A stretch of 64,000 bases of DNA from Saccharothrix luteola (lineage in GTDB: Bacteria; Actinomycetota; Actinomycetes; Mycobacteriales; Pseudonocardiaceae), in the NCBI RefSeq assembly GCF_020859565.1, contig NZ_JAJHUO010000014.1, positions 124,001-188,000 of the forward strand, given 5' to 3'. A program made the translations under genes and the position numbers. Positions 33,295 through 41,748 of the stretch are shown piece by piece. How positions within the stretch are numbered: position 1 is the stretch's first letter; each line of letters starts with the position of its first letter. The notes below the pieces were generated by a model. It saw only the letters and a list, made by a program, of their open reading frames with translations. It was not told the origin of the DNA and did not search any database.

Positions 33295-33445
33295 ATATAG
33301 TCGCGCCGAGGACCTACTTGCCTTCCACGTTTACCAGCACCTAATTCCGGCGTTCACGGCGACGGGCAGACTGTGTGCCACCGTCAGGGTTGGCACTGAA
33401 GCCAACCTGCGCCGCCGGGTACCGCGATCGGGAACGGACCGGGGA

Positions 33446-34963
33446 TCAGCCATCATCGGACGGGGAAGCCGGCTCATCGGTTTCGCCGCGCCCGAGAAGG
33501 CGATGCCAGGTGCCTTCGCGACCCTCGATCGCCGTGTGATCCAACGAGGGTCGCCATCTCGTGGGCCACCACAAGACGGCACGCGGTCCAGGTGGAGCGT
33601 GGCGGAGCGTGGCTCCCTTGAACTGCGTCTCCCTGATGAAGTTTGCTTCATCGAATCGGACGTCCTCACTGAATGCCGCCCCGTTGAAGTAGGCATCCTC
33701 GACCGCCACTCCCCAAAACAGGGCGTTTCCAGCGAACATCACCTCATTGAATTCGACATACGTAATGAATTTGACTCCGCCGAATTGGGCGTCCCCACTG
33801 AACCTTGCCTTGTTGAAAAGAGCCTTCCCGGTGAACGTCGCCCCCTCGAACAAGGCCCCTTCAGCGAAAGTCGCTTCACTGAACCCCGCATGCATGATGA
33901 ACTTTGCCCCGTCGAATCGAGCACCCCCGTTGAATGCAGTTCCATTGAATTGGACGTTCCTGGTGAACGTTGCCCTGCCGAACAGGGCATCGTCGGAAAA
34001 CATCGCCCCACTGAACTGCACATTGCCGGTGAAGGTCGTTCCAGAGAATATTGCATGCCCAGCAAAAATAGTCCGCTTGAATGTCGCTTTACGCAGTAGG
34101 CAGTCCTTCATGTCCCAGTCGATGAGAACTGCGCCGGTGAGGTCGAGGTCGGTGTCGGGCCAGAAGGTCGCTGCGAGGTAGTCGTCGTCACTGCCCGAGT
34201 ACAGGTGGGAGGTGAGGATGCGCTGGGCGGTCAGGCGAACCTCGCGCTCCTGAACCTGTTCGTGGCGCTCGTCGCGGACAGGCCGATCCGTGTCGGCGTC
34301 GCGAGGTTCGCCAGGGAGATCGAAGGGAGCGCGGAGGTAGGCGCAGATCACGTTGACCACAGTCTGGCGCAGAGCGAGGTTGTCGGGGTGGTCCAGCGCG
34401 AGACGTTCCAGGGCGTACAGGCCGCCGTGACGTACTGGGGCCTTGTCCGACCCGAGCTGCTCCACCGATCTCGCGTAAAGGTCGGTGATCCGGCGCGCTT
34501 CGGCGTCGCGCTCCGTTGTGGCTGCGACGCGTTCGGCGTGCAGGCGGGTGTGCTCGGCGGTTTCGCGTTGCAGTTCGTAGGCGCGCGCGACATCGGCCTG
34601 GTCGCGTTCCTTCTGCACCAGCCCGATCTCGGTGGCGTGCTGGCGTCGCCACGCCAGGTACAGCGCGAAGATCCCGCCTCCGCCCACTCCGATGCTCAGC
34701 CCCGTGCGCAGTGCGTTGAACCGCGCGTTCACCAGCTCTGCTCCGGACAAACCGGCCGTGGCCGCCCACCACAACACCACCACCAGGCCGATCGTCGCTG
34801 TGGCGATCAGAGCCGCCACGGTCGCGATCACCCTGCGCGGCATCGGCTCCAGCGGCGTGCGCGACGTGGATGGTGTCGCCGGCGGCATGGGCCAGTGGTT
34901 GGCGGACTGCTCACCGCGTGCCGGACGGGAGGGCGGTGGGAGAGCTGGGCGGTCCTCGGGCAT
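33446..34963 (-). CDS. Membrane-anchored pentapeptide-repeat protein
   Basis: ATG 34963 gives 505 residues. Two helices near the N-terminus (VIATVAALIATATIGLVVVLWW and GLSIGVGGGGIFALYLAW) are followed by a charged, probably coiled-coil stretch (about 115-180). A linker holds YARSVEQLGSDKAPVRHGGLYALERLA, a motif common to such actinobacterial proteins. Residues about 285-440 are pentapeptide repeats of the A(D/N)LXX-like form with Phe at the centre (ATFKRTIFAGHAIFSGTTF). They should form a right-handed quadrilateral helix. The repeat DNA is noticeably poorer in G+C than its surroundings. Function unknown. Confidence 0.85.
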   Translation of the reverse strand: MPEDRPALPPPSRPARGEQSANHWPMPPATPSTSRTPLEPMPRRVIATVAALIATATIGLVVVLWWAATAGLSGAELVNARFNALRTGLSIGVGGGGIFALYLAWRRQHATEIGLVQKERDQADVARAYELQRETAEHTRLHAERVAATTERDAEARRITDLYARSVEQLGSDKAPVRHGGLYALERLALDHPDNLALRQTVVNVICAYLRAPFDLPGEPRDADTDRPVRDERHEQVQEREVRLTAQRILTSHLYSGSDDDYLAATFWPDTDLDLTGAVLIDWDMKDCLLRKATFKRTIFAGHAIFSGTTFTGNVQFSGAMFSDDALFGRATFTRNVQFNGTAFNGGARFDGAKFIMHAGFSEATFAEGALFEGATFTGKALFNKARFSGDAQFGGVKFITYVEFNEVMFAGNALFWGVAVEDAYFNGAAFSEDVRFDEANFIRETQFKGATLRHAPPGPRAVLWWPTRWRPSLDHTAIEGREGTWHRLLGRGETDEPASPSDDG

Positions 34964-35132
34964 ATCCGGATCATCGTCGGTCGCCGTGGCGGCGTTCCGG
35001 AGGCACGCCAGGCGGGCTGGACGCCTGCTGCGGTCGAGGTTCTGCGGCGCCTGTGCCGAGGGTGTGCCGAAGTGGCTGTGCCGAGAGCCGCAGCGGGTAT
35101 GCCCGCCCGTCGGGCACGACACGCAGGCCACC

Positions 35133-35351
35133 ATGGGAAGGCCACATCAACTGGTCGGCAAGGTCGCCTACTTCGATGACGGCACGGACCTGACTCCGGA
35201 CGCGACCTACCCTCGACCTGCCTTCGTCGGCTGCACGGTCGACCACATCGACGACGACATCGCCACGGTCGGCACGGGGTGGTTGAGCGACCGTCACGGC
35301 AAGCCCTTCGTGTTCGACGTCCCGTTGACCGTCCTCAAGCCGCTCGCCTGA
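35133..35351 (+). CDS. Small conserved-looking hypothetical protein
   Basis: ATG 35133 gives 72 residues (MGRPHQLVGKVAYFDDGTD to VFDVPLTVLKPLA). The composition is acidic and beta-rich with good actinobacterial codon usage. It is divergent from the pentapeptide gene and overlaps the next gene's 3' end by 17 bases. No family recognised. Confidence 0.5.
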   Translation: MGRPHQLVGKVAYFDDGTDLTPDATYPRPAFVGCTVDHIDDDIATVGTGWLSDRHGKPFVFDVPLTVLKPLA

Positions 35352-35550
35352 ACCACAGGGACTGCCGGTTGTCCGTCGTCCAGTCGCCGTGCCCCCCGTT
35401 GTCCCCGTACATCGGGCAGCACCCGATCCGGCTCCACGCCTCCTGTACGGAGAGCGCGAAGACGTCCTGGAGTTGCCGGCACGTTCCCTGAAGGATGCTC
35501 AAGGCGAGATCCCACTGGTTCTTCTCCGGTTGCCACATGTACATGGTCAT
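35335..35550 (-). CDS. Small Cys/Trp-rich hypothetical protein
   Basis: ATG 35550 gives 71 residues. The sequence MTMYMWQPEKNQWDLALSIL followed by TCRQLQDVFALSVQEAW and IGCCPMYGDNGGHGDW is distinctive and not a shadow pattern. It is convergent with the 35133 gene. Three Cys and several Trp suggest a small folded domain. No family recognised. Confidence 0.5.
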   Translation of the reverse strand: MTMYMWQPEKNQWDLALSILQGTCRQLQDVFALSVQEAWSRIGCCPMYGDNGGHGDWTTDNRQSLWFRRAA

Positions 35551-35674
35551 CGGGCTGACCAGACTGGGGGTGATGCGTTCGCACCTCCGACGTCACGTCC
35601 GCCCGTCAAGGCCACGGGCGAGGACTACCGCGCCCGGTTCACCCCGCGGGCAGCGCCCGTGGCGGGGGACGGCT

Positions 35675-35713
35675 CGGCCGGCCTGCCGATCGGCACGGCA
35701 CGACGGCCGGCCG
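35675..35713 (-). terminator. Hairpin downstream of the TauD-like gene
   Basis: CGGCCGGCC (35675-35683) pairs with GGCCGGCCG (35705-35713). The loop itself holds the palindrome TGCCGATCGGCA. It lies about 85 bases after the dioxygenase stop. Confidence 0.4.
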
Positions 35714-35795
35714 GCCGGGCCGCTCCGGCTGGTCGGCCTGAGCGGGGCTCCCCCGGTCCCGGGCGCGACGATCGCCTTCCCGCGGGACGGTCGGG

Positions 35796-36713
35796 TCAGA
35801 GGGCGGAGAAGTGGGCTGCGTCGCCGACGACCGTGGTGCTCGTGACGCCGTCCACGCTGACGGGGACGTCGCCCGCGATGGTGATGCGGTGCAGGCGACG
35901 GCGTGCGTCGTCGTAGTCGGCGACGCCGTAGTGCTGGGTGGCGCGGTTGTCCCAGATCGCCACGTCGCCGTCGGCCCACTGCCAGCGCACGGTGTTCTCC
36001 AGTCGGGTCACGCGGTCCTGGAGCAGGTGGTAGACGGTGTGCGACTCGGCGGTCGTCAGGCCGACGATCCGCTTGACGAAGTGGCCGAGCAGCAGCGCCC
36101 GCTCGCCGGTCTCCGGGTGCACGCGCACCACGGGGTGCTCGGTCTCGTAGCGCTGGGACTCGAACTCCTCGCGGTAGGACTCCTCCTTCACGTCCACCCC
36201 GCCGATGCGGGTCGAGTCCACGAGCCCGGCGTAGTCGTAGACGTTGCTGTGCACCGCCCACAGCCGGTCCGCCAACGCCTTCAGCGCCGGCGGCAGCTCC
36301 TCGTAGGCGCGCACGGTGTTGGCCCACACCGTGTTGCCGCCGTACGGGGGCAGCTCGACGGCGCGCAGGATGCTGATCGCGGGCACGCGGTCGACGAAGG
36401 TGACGTCGGTGTGCCAGCTGTTGGCCTTGCCGTAGTCGGAGTCGATCGGCAGCACGTTGGTGTGCTCGCGGCCCTTGACGGTCGGGTGGGCCAGCGTCGG
36501 CTCGCCGAGCAGCCGGGCGAAGGCGAGCTGGCCCGCGTCGTCCAGGTGCTCCTGGCCGCGGAAGAACACCACCTTGTTCGCCAGCAGCGCGTCCCGGACG
36601 GTCGCGACGGCGCCCTCGGACAGGTCGCCGCCCAGCCGGACGCCGTCGACCCGCGCGCCGATGCCCGCGCCGAGCCGGTGGACGGTGATCGTGTCGGAAA
36701 GCTGTGCGGTCAT
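35796..36713 (-). CDS. TauD/AtsK-family Fe(II)/2-oxoglutarate dioxygenase
   Basis: ATG 36713 has GAGAGGA upstream; 305 residues. The iron ligands are His101 and Asp103 in SWHTDVTF and the distal His in RRRLHRITIAGD, where the preceding Arg binds 2-oxoglutarate. LGHFVKRIVGLTTAESHTVYHLL is typical of alkyl-sulfatase/taurine dioxygenases. It would hydroxylate a sulfonate or sulfate ester next to sulfur and release sulfite or sulfate. It is divergent from the second organosulfur ABC operon. Confidence 0.92.
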   Translation of the reverse strand: MTAQLSDTITVHRLGAGIGARVDGVRLGGDLSEGAVATVRDALLANKVVFFRGQEHLDDAGQLAFARLLGEPTLAHPTVKGREHTNVLPIDSDYGKANSWHTDVTFVDRVPAISILRAVELPPYGGNTVWANTVRAYEELPPALKALADRLWAVHSNVYDYAGLVDSTRIGGVDVKEESYREEFESQRYETEHPVVRVHPETGERALLLGHFVKRIVGLTTAESHTVYHLLQDRVTRLENTVRWQWADGDVAIWDNRATQHYGVADYDDARRRLHRITIAGDVPVSVDGVTSTTVVGDAAHFSAL

Positions 36714-36845
36714 CGTCGTTGTCCTCTCGTGGGAATGCGTTCGCACTTCACGATGGAGATTCGGGCGGTGCGGGCACAACATTGCGCGGTGGTGAATTAA
36801 ATCTTCCCAGCACGCGGACGCGGTTGACGTCGGCGACCGCCTCGG

Positions 36846-36872
36846 CACTTCCTTGCGCTGCGCAAGGAAGTG
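36846..36872. promoter_or_regulatory. Perfect 13-bp inverted repeat, candidate operator
   Basis: CACTTCCTTGCGC (36846-36858), one base, then GCGCAAGGAAGTG (36860-36872) form a perfect palindrome in the divergent region between the TauD-like gene and locus B. Its core TTGCGC-T-GCGCAA looks like a dimeric repressor site. The locus ROK regulator is a candidate binder. Confidence 0.55.
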
Positions 36873-36966
36873 GCCCGTGTCCAGCTCGGCGGACGGCCGA
36901 CTCCATGATGTGGGACGGTCGCCGAGCCCGTTGACCCCGCCTGACCTCGGTGTGAGGCTCTGGCAC

Positions 36967-37050
36967 GTGAGCCAAGCCGTCACCCTCACCTCTCGCCGGC
37001 ACGTCGATCTCCGACGGCAAGCCGGCGCCCTCTGTCGCGCCGGTCGCTGA
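36967..37050 (+). CDS. Actinobacterial sulfur-locus leader peptide (copy B)
   Basis: GTG 36967 to TGA 37050 encodes 27 residues whose C-terminal half, SRRHVDLRRQAGALCRAGR, nearly repeats copy A at 25409-25477. It lies 75 bases before the binding-protein gene of locus B. The single Cys codon is at 37033-37035. Bases 37022-37030, just before it, are complementary to 37071-37079 downstream, so ribosome position can choose between RNA structures. This supports cysteine-responsive attenuation, a role inferred from similar leader peptides. Confidence 0.72.
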   Translation: MSQAVTLTSRRHVDLRRQAGALCRAGR

Positions 37051-37068
37051 CCCCTCTTCCTTTCCACC

Positions 37069-37086
37069 CCGGGCGCCGGTGCCCGG
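37069..37086 (+). promoter_or_regulatory. Alternative hairpin after leader peptide B
   Basis: CCGGGC (37069-37074) and GCCCGG (37081-37086) form a stem. Its left arm overlaps 37071-37079 (GGGCGCCGG), which pairs perfectly with 37022-37030 inside the leader ORF. The two pairings exclude each other. Confidence 0.5.
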
Positions 37087-37125
37087 TGATTCGGCCTGCC
37101 CGTTATCCCCAACAAAGGATTCGCC

Positions 37126-38133
37126 GTGATCAGCACGCGACGGAACTTCCTCGGCCTCACCCTCCTCGGCCTGACGGCGGCCGCGGTCGGCTGCTCCACC
37201 GCGGGCGCCGGTGGCGGCGTCGAGACCAAGACGCTGCGCTACCAGGGCTGGGCGGGTGACGTGACCTTGCCCGAACTGGCCGCCGACCTCGGTCACCTCG
37301 GCGACGTGACGCTGGAGTGGGTCGGCAACACCACCAGCGGCCCGCAGGACATCCAGTCCGCCGCCACCGGCCAGGTCGACTTCGGCGGCGCGTTCAACGG
37401 CGCGGTGGTCAAGCTCAAGGCCGCCGGCGCCCCGATCAGGTCGGTGATCGGCTACTACGGCTCCGACGAGGCCGCCTTCAGCGGCTTCTACGTGCTGGAG
37501 GACAGCCCGATCTCCTCCGCGCGCGACCTGATCGGCAAGAAGGTCGGGATGAACACCCTGGGCGCGCACCACGAGGCCATGCTCGGCATCTACCTCAAGC
37601 GCAACGGCCTGTCCCCCGACGAGATCGAGAAGGTGGAGCCGATCGCGGTGCCGCCGGTCAACATCGAGCAGTCCGTGCGGCAGGGTCAGCTCGAGGTCGG
37701 CGTGCTGGGCGGGATCCTGCGCGACAAGGCGTTGGAGAAGGGCGGTCTGCGCAAGCTGTTCTCCGACTTCGACCTGCTGGGCGCGTTCACCGCGGGCACG
37801 TACGTGTTCACCGAGAAGTTCCTGAGGGACAACCCGAACACCGTGCGGACCTTCGTCACCGGCGTCGCGAAGGCCATCGAGTGGAGCCGCACGACGCCAC
37901 GCGACGAGGTGGTGGCGCGCAAGGTCGACATCCTCACCAAGCGCGGGCGCAACGAGGACCCGGCCGCGCTGCGGTACTGGAAGTCCACCGGTGTCGCCGG
38001 GAAGGGCGGCCGGATCGTGGACGAGGAGCTGGCGCTCTGGGTCGACTGGCTCGCCGAGCGCGGCGAGATCACCAAGGACCAGGTCGCGCTCGCCGACCTC
38101 TACACCAACGAGTTCAACGGGGTGGCGGCGTGA
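37126..38133 (+). CDS. SsuA-like aliphatic sulfonate-binding lipoprotein
   Basis: GTG 37126 with AAAGGA upstream gives 335 residues. RRNFLGLTLLGLTAAAVGC has a twin-Arg-like start and a lipobox ending VGCS. The body is a type II binding fold: TLRYQGWAGDVTLPELAADLG, SGPQDIQSAATGQVDFGGAFNGA (split by eye), VGMNTLGAHHEAMLGIYLKR. It delivers an organosulfur anion to the adjacent permease. It is the first structural gene of locus B. Confidence 0.9.
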   Translation: MISTRRNFLGLTLLGLTAAAVGCSTAGAGGGVETKTLRYQGWAGDVTLPELAADLGHLGDVTLEWVGNTTSGPQDIQSAATGQVDFGGAFNGAVVKLKAAGAPIRSVIGYYGSDEAAFSGFYVLEDSPISSARDLIGKKVGMNTLGAHHEAMLGIYLKRNGLSPDEIEKVEPIAVPPVNIEQSVRQGQLEVGVLGGILRDKALEKGGLRKLFSDFDLLGAFTAGTYVFTEKFLRDNPNTVRTFVTGVAKAIEWSRTTPRDEVVARKVDILTKRGRNEDPAALRYWKSTGVAGKGGRIVDEELALWVDWLAERGEITKDQVALADLYTNEFNGVAA

Positions 38134-38951
38134 GCACCCACATCAGCTTCCGCGACGTGACCAAGCGGTTCGTGGTCCGCGACCGGGCGTCCCGGCGGCG
38201 CACCGAGTTCACCGCCGTGCGGGGTGTCGACCTGGACGTGGAGCGCGGCGAGTTCCTGGTCCTGGTCGGGCCGAGCGGCTGCGGCAAGTCCACGTTGCTG
38301 GACCTGCTCGGTGGGCTGACCGAGCCGAGCGAGGGCCAGGTGCTGCTGGAGGGCGCCCCGATCACCGGGCCCGGCCTGGACCGGGGCGTGGTGTTCCAGC
38401 AGTACGCGCTGCTGCCGTGGCGCACCGCGCAGGGCAACGTCGAGTTCGGGCTGGAGGCGGCCGGTGTGCCACGCCGGGAGCGGTCCGGACGGGCCCGCGA
38501 GTTCCTGGACCTGGTGGGGCTGGGCGGTTTCGAGGACCGGCACCCGCACCAGCTCTCGGGCGGTATGCGGCAGCGCGTCGCGATCGCCCGCAGCCTGGCC
38601 TACGACCCGGCCGTGCTGCTGATGGACGAGCCGTTCGCGGCCCTGGACGCGCAGACCCGCGAGTCCCTGCAGGACGAGCTGCTGCGCATCTGGCAGCGCA
38701 CCGGCAAGACGGTCGTGTTCATCACGCACTCCATCGACGAGGCGGTCTACCTGGGGCAGCGGGTGGCGGTGCTGACCTCGCGGCCCGGCCGGGTCAAGGA
38801 GGTGGTCCCGATCGACCTCGGTGACCGCACCGGCCAGGCCGACCTGCGCTCCGGCGCCGGGTTCACGCGCTACCGGCACCGGATCTGGGAGCTGCTGCAC
38901 GACGAGGTCTCCCGCGCACAGCAACAGGAGAAGGAGGTGGCGGCGGTATGA
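38130..38951 (+). CDS. ABC transporter ATPase, SsuB-like
   Basis: GTG 38130 overlaps the preceding stop (GTGA), giving 273 residues. Walker A GPSGCGKST, Q-loop VVFQQYALLPWRTAQGNVEFG, signature LSGGMRQR, Walker B VLLMDEPFAALD and H-loop THSIDEAV are intact. The LLPWRTA wording marks the sulfonate/nitrate/taurine subfamily. It powers locus B uptake. Confidence 0.94.
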   Translation: MSTHISFRDVTKRFVVRDRASRRRTEFTAVRGVDLDVERGEFLVLVGPSGCGKSTLLDLLGGLTEPSEGQVLLEGAPITGPGLDRGVVFQQYALLPWRTAQGNVEFGLEAAGVPRRERSGRAREFLDLVGLGGFEDRHPHQLSGGMRQRVAIARSLAYDPAVLLMDEPFAALDAQTRESLQDELLRIWQRTGKTVVFITHSIDEAVYLGQRVAVLTSRPGRVKEVVPIDLGDRTGQADLRSGAGFTRYRHRIWELLHDEVSRAQQQEKEVAAV

Positions 38952-39799
38952 CCGCGCTGCTGGAGTCACGACCGTCCGTGGACGAGGAGGGGCCCGCGAG
39001 CCGGGTGGCCGGGCCGCCGGTCGCACGCCGGGTGGTCGACGCGCTGGTGACGACGGTCGGCAAGGTCGTGGCGATCGTGCTGCTGCTCGGGGTGTGGGAG
39101 ACCGCGCCCCGGTTGGGCCTGGTCGACGACACGTTCCTGCCGCCGTTCTCCACCGTGCTCGACGCGTGGTGGCGGCTGGCCGCCGACGGTCAGCTGCTGG
39201 ACAACACCGGGGCGAGCCTGGCCCGGTCGCTGTCCGGGTTCGGCCTCGCGGTGGCGGTGGCCGTGCCGCTGGGCCTGGTGATCGGCTGGTACAAGTCGGT
39301 GGCGTCGCTGCTCGGGCCGCTGCTGGAGGTCTTCCGCAACACGGCGGCGCTGGCCCTGCTGCCCGTGTTCGTGCTGCTGCTCGGCATCGGTGAGACGTCG
39401 AAGATCGCCATCGTGTTCTACGCGTGCACCTGGCCGATCCTGCTCAACACGATCAGCGCGGTGCGTGGTGTCGACCCGACCCTGCTGCGGCTGGCCCGGT
39501 CGGTGGACCTGTCGGGGTTCCGGCTCTTCCAGAAGGTGATCCTGCCCGCCGCGGTGCCCACGGTGTTCACCGGCATCCGGTTGGCCGGCGCGGTGTCGAT
39601 CCTGGTGCTGGTGGCCGCGGAGATGGTGGGGGCCAAGGCCGGGCTCGGCTACCTGATCAACGCCTCGCAGTTCAACTTCGCCATCCCGCAGATGTACGCG
39701 GGCATCATCACGATCTCGGCCATCGGCGTGGTGTTCAACCAGCTGCTGGTCGCGTTGGAGCGCCGGTTCACGTCCTGGCGGGTTCCCGTCGGTTCCTGA
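38948..39799 (+). CDS. ABC transporter permease, SsuC-like
   Basis: ATG 38948 overlaps the ATPase stop, giving 283 residues with about six helices. The EAA loop is LARSVDLSGFRLFQKVILPAAVPTVFTGIRLA (split by eye). The segment VLVAAEMVGAKAGLGYLIN is typical of SsuC/TauC. It forms the channel for locus B. Confidence 0.93.
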   Translation: MTALLESRPSVDEEGPASRVAGPPVARRVVDALVTTVGKVVAIVLLLGVWETAPRLGLVDDTFLPPFSTVLDAWWRLAADGQLLDNTGASLARSLSGFGLAVAVAVPLGLVIGWYKSVASLLGPLLEVFRNTAALALLPVFVLLLGIGETSKIAIVFYACTWPILLNTISAVRGVDPTLLRLARSVDLSGFRLFQKVILPAAVPTVFTGIRLAGAVSILVLVAAEMVGAKAGLGYLINASQFNFAIPQMYAGIITISAIGVVFNQLLVALERRFTSWRVPVGS

Positions 39800-39826
39800 T
39801 CCACCGAGTACGGAAAGGAGCTTCGC

Positions 39827-41398
39827 ATGACGCTCGAACTCGACGCGGACGTGCTCGTCGTCGGCGGTGGGCCCGCCGCGACGTGGGCCGCGCTCAAGGC
39901 GGCCGAGGACGGCGCCGCGGTGGTGCTGGCCGACAAGGGGTACTGCGGCACCAGCGGCGCGACGGCGTCCGGCGGCACCGGTGTGTGGTACGTGCCACCG
40001 GAGCCCGAGGCACGGGAGCGGGCCATGGCGAGCAGGGAGGCGCTGGGCGGTCACCTCGCGGACCGGCGCTGGATGGCCCGGGTGCTGGACGAGACCTACG
40101 AGCGGATCAACGAGCTGGCCGAGGTGGCCCGCTACCCGTTCCCGGTCGGTCCGGACGGCCGACCGCTGCGCAACGGCCTGCAAGGGCCGGAGTACATGCG
40201 GCGGCAGCGCGTCCGGGTGCGCCGGGCGGGCGTGCGGGTCCTCGACCACAGCCCCGTCACCGAGCTGGTCACGACCGACGACGGCGTGGTGGCGGGTGCG
40301 GCGGGGTACCAGCGGCAGGCCGACCGGGCGTTCCGGGTGCGTGCCGGTGCGGTGGTGCTGGCCACGGGCGGCTGCGCGTTCCTGAGCAAGGCGTTGGGTT
40401 GCAACGTCAACACCGGTGACGGCGCGCTGTTCGCCGCCGAGGTGGGCGCGGAGCTGTCCGGCATGGAGTTCTCCAACGCCTACGGCATCGCGCCCGAGCA
40501 CACTTCGGTCACCAAGACCGCGTTCTACAACTACGCCACGTTCTACCGGGCGGACGGATCTGTGCTCGACGGCGCGGGCAGCCAACGCGGCCGTTCGGTG
40601 ATCGCGCGGACGCTGCTGGCGTCGGAGAAGGTGTTCTGCAAGCTCGACCGTGCCGACGAAGCCGCCCGCACGGCGATGCGGCTGGCGCAGCCGAACTTCT
40701 TCCTCACCTTCGACCGGCTGGGCATCGACCCGTTCACCCAGCCGTTCGCGGTGACGCTGCTGGCCGAGGGGACGGTGCGCGGCACCGGCGGCATCCGGAT
40801 CGTGGACGACGGGTGCGCGACCACCGTGCCAGGCCTGTACGCGGCCGGTGACGCGGCGACCCGGGAGCTGATCTGCGGCGGGTTCACCGGCGGCGGCAGC
40901 CACAATGCGGCGTGGGCGATCTCGTCCGGGTCGTGGTCGGGGCGAGCGGCGGCACGGTTCGCGCGTGCACTCGGTGCGTCCGCTTCGGGGCGCCGCGTCC
41001 GCGCCGCCGGTGGTGCGGGGCTGCGCCCGACCGGCACGACGTCGTCGGTGTCGTCCGCGGACGTGGTGAGCGCCGTGCAGGCCGAGGTGCTGCCGTACGA
41101 CAAGAACTACCTGCGGCACGGTGACGTGCTGCGCACGGCGTTGGGGCAGCTCGACGCCACGTGGTCGGCGCTGCGCTCCGGTCTGCGCGCCGAGGGCCCG
41201 GACGCGGTGCGGGCGCGCCAGGCCGCGGCGATGGCCGCGCACGCCCGGTGGATGTACGGCTCGGCGCTGGTGCGCAGCGAGAGCCGGGGCATGGCCAAGC
41301 GGCTCGACTTCCCCGAACTGGACCCCGCCCAGCACTTCCGGATCACCTCGGGTGGCTTGGACGAGGTGTGGGCCCGCCCGCAGGAGGTGGCGGCGTGA
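39827..41398 (+). CDS. FAD-binding fumarate-reductase/AprA-like flavoprotein
   Basis: ATG 39827 with GGAAAGGAGC upstream gives 523 residues. The FAD motif VLVVGGGPAATWAA (10-23) has Ala in place of the last Gly of GxGxxG. GYCGTSGATASGGTGVWYVPP, VVLATGGCAFLSKALGCNVNTGDG (split by eye) and TTVPGLYAAGDAATRELICGGFTGGG are in family order. It lacks the HEAT tail of the locus A homologue. It overlaps the ferredoxin gene, so the two should work as a flavoprotein/iron-sulfur pair on an imported organosulfur compound. The reaction is not known to me. Confidence 0.88.
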   Translation: MTLELDADVLVVGGGPAATWAALKAAEDGAAVVLADKGYCGTSGATASGGTGVWYVPPEPEARERAMASREALGGHLADRRWMARVLDETYERINELAEVARYPFPVGPDGRPLRNGLQGPEYMRRQRVRVRRAGVRVLDHSPVTELVTTDDGVVAGAAGYQRQADRAFRVRAGAVVLATGGCAFLSKALGCNVNTGDGALFAAEVGAELSGMEFSNAYGIAPEHTSVTKTAFYNYATFYRADGSVLDGAGSQRGRSVIARTLLASEKVFCKLDRADEAARTAMRLAQPNFFLTFDRLGIDPFTQPFAVTLLAEGTVRGTGGIRIVDDGCATTVPGLYAAGDAATRELICGGFTGGGSHNAAWAISSGSWSGRAAARFARALGASASGRRVRAAGGAGLRPTGTTSSVSSADVVSAVQAEVLPYDKNYLRHGDVLRTALGQLDATWSALRSGLRAEGPDAVRARQAAAMAAHARWMYGSALVRSESRGMAKRLDFPELDPAQHFRITSGGLDEVWARPQEVAA

Positions 41399-41748
41399 TC
41401 GAGCTGGTGTCGGCCGCGCAGTGCGTCACCTGCGACAAGTGCGTCGTCGTGTGCCCCACCAACGTGTTCGACCGGGGCGCGGACGGCGTGCCGGTGATCA
41501 GCAGGCAGCAGGACTGCCAGACCTGCTTCCAGTGCGAGGCGAACTGCCCGACCGACGCGTTGTTCGTGGCGCCGCACACCCACCCGTTGCCGGTGGATTC
41601 GTTCGCCCACGACGAGGAGCACCTGCGGCGGACGGGACTGCTGGGCAGCTACCGCCGTGACATCGGGTGGGGTCACGGGCGCACCCCGGGCGCGGCACGG
41701 GCGGTGGGCCCCGCGCTGTCGCCGGCAGGCCCGCCGCTGATCTCGTGA
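41395..41748 (+). CDS. 2[4Fe-4S] ferredoxin partner of the flavoprotein
   Basis: GTG 41395 overlaps the flavoprotein stop (GTGA), giving 117 residues. CVTCDKCVVVCP and CQTCFQCEANCP are two complete 4Fe-4S motifs. A 55-residue tail (about 62-117) without Cys follows, with DEEHLRRTGLLGSYRRDIGWG, seen in ferredoxins attached to sulfur flavoproteins. It should pass electrons to or from the 39827 gene product. Its stop overlaps the ROK gene start. Confidence 0.9.
   Translation: MIELVSAAQCVTCDKCVVVCPTNVFDRGADGVPVISRQQDCQTCFQCEANCPTDALFVAPHTHPLPVDSFAHDEEHLRRTGLLGSYRRDIGWGHGRTPGAARAVGPALSPAGPPLIS

Noticed and set aside
33746..34181. Plus-strand repetitive ORFs rich in Asn-Ala-Pro over the pentapeptide gene
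   Set aside because: The periodicity is the complement of the pentapeptide repeats, not an independent gene or tandem DNA repeat.
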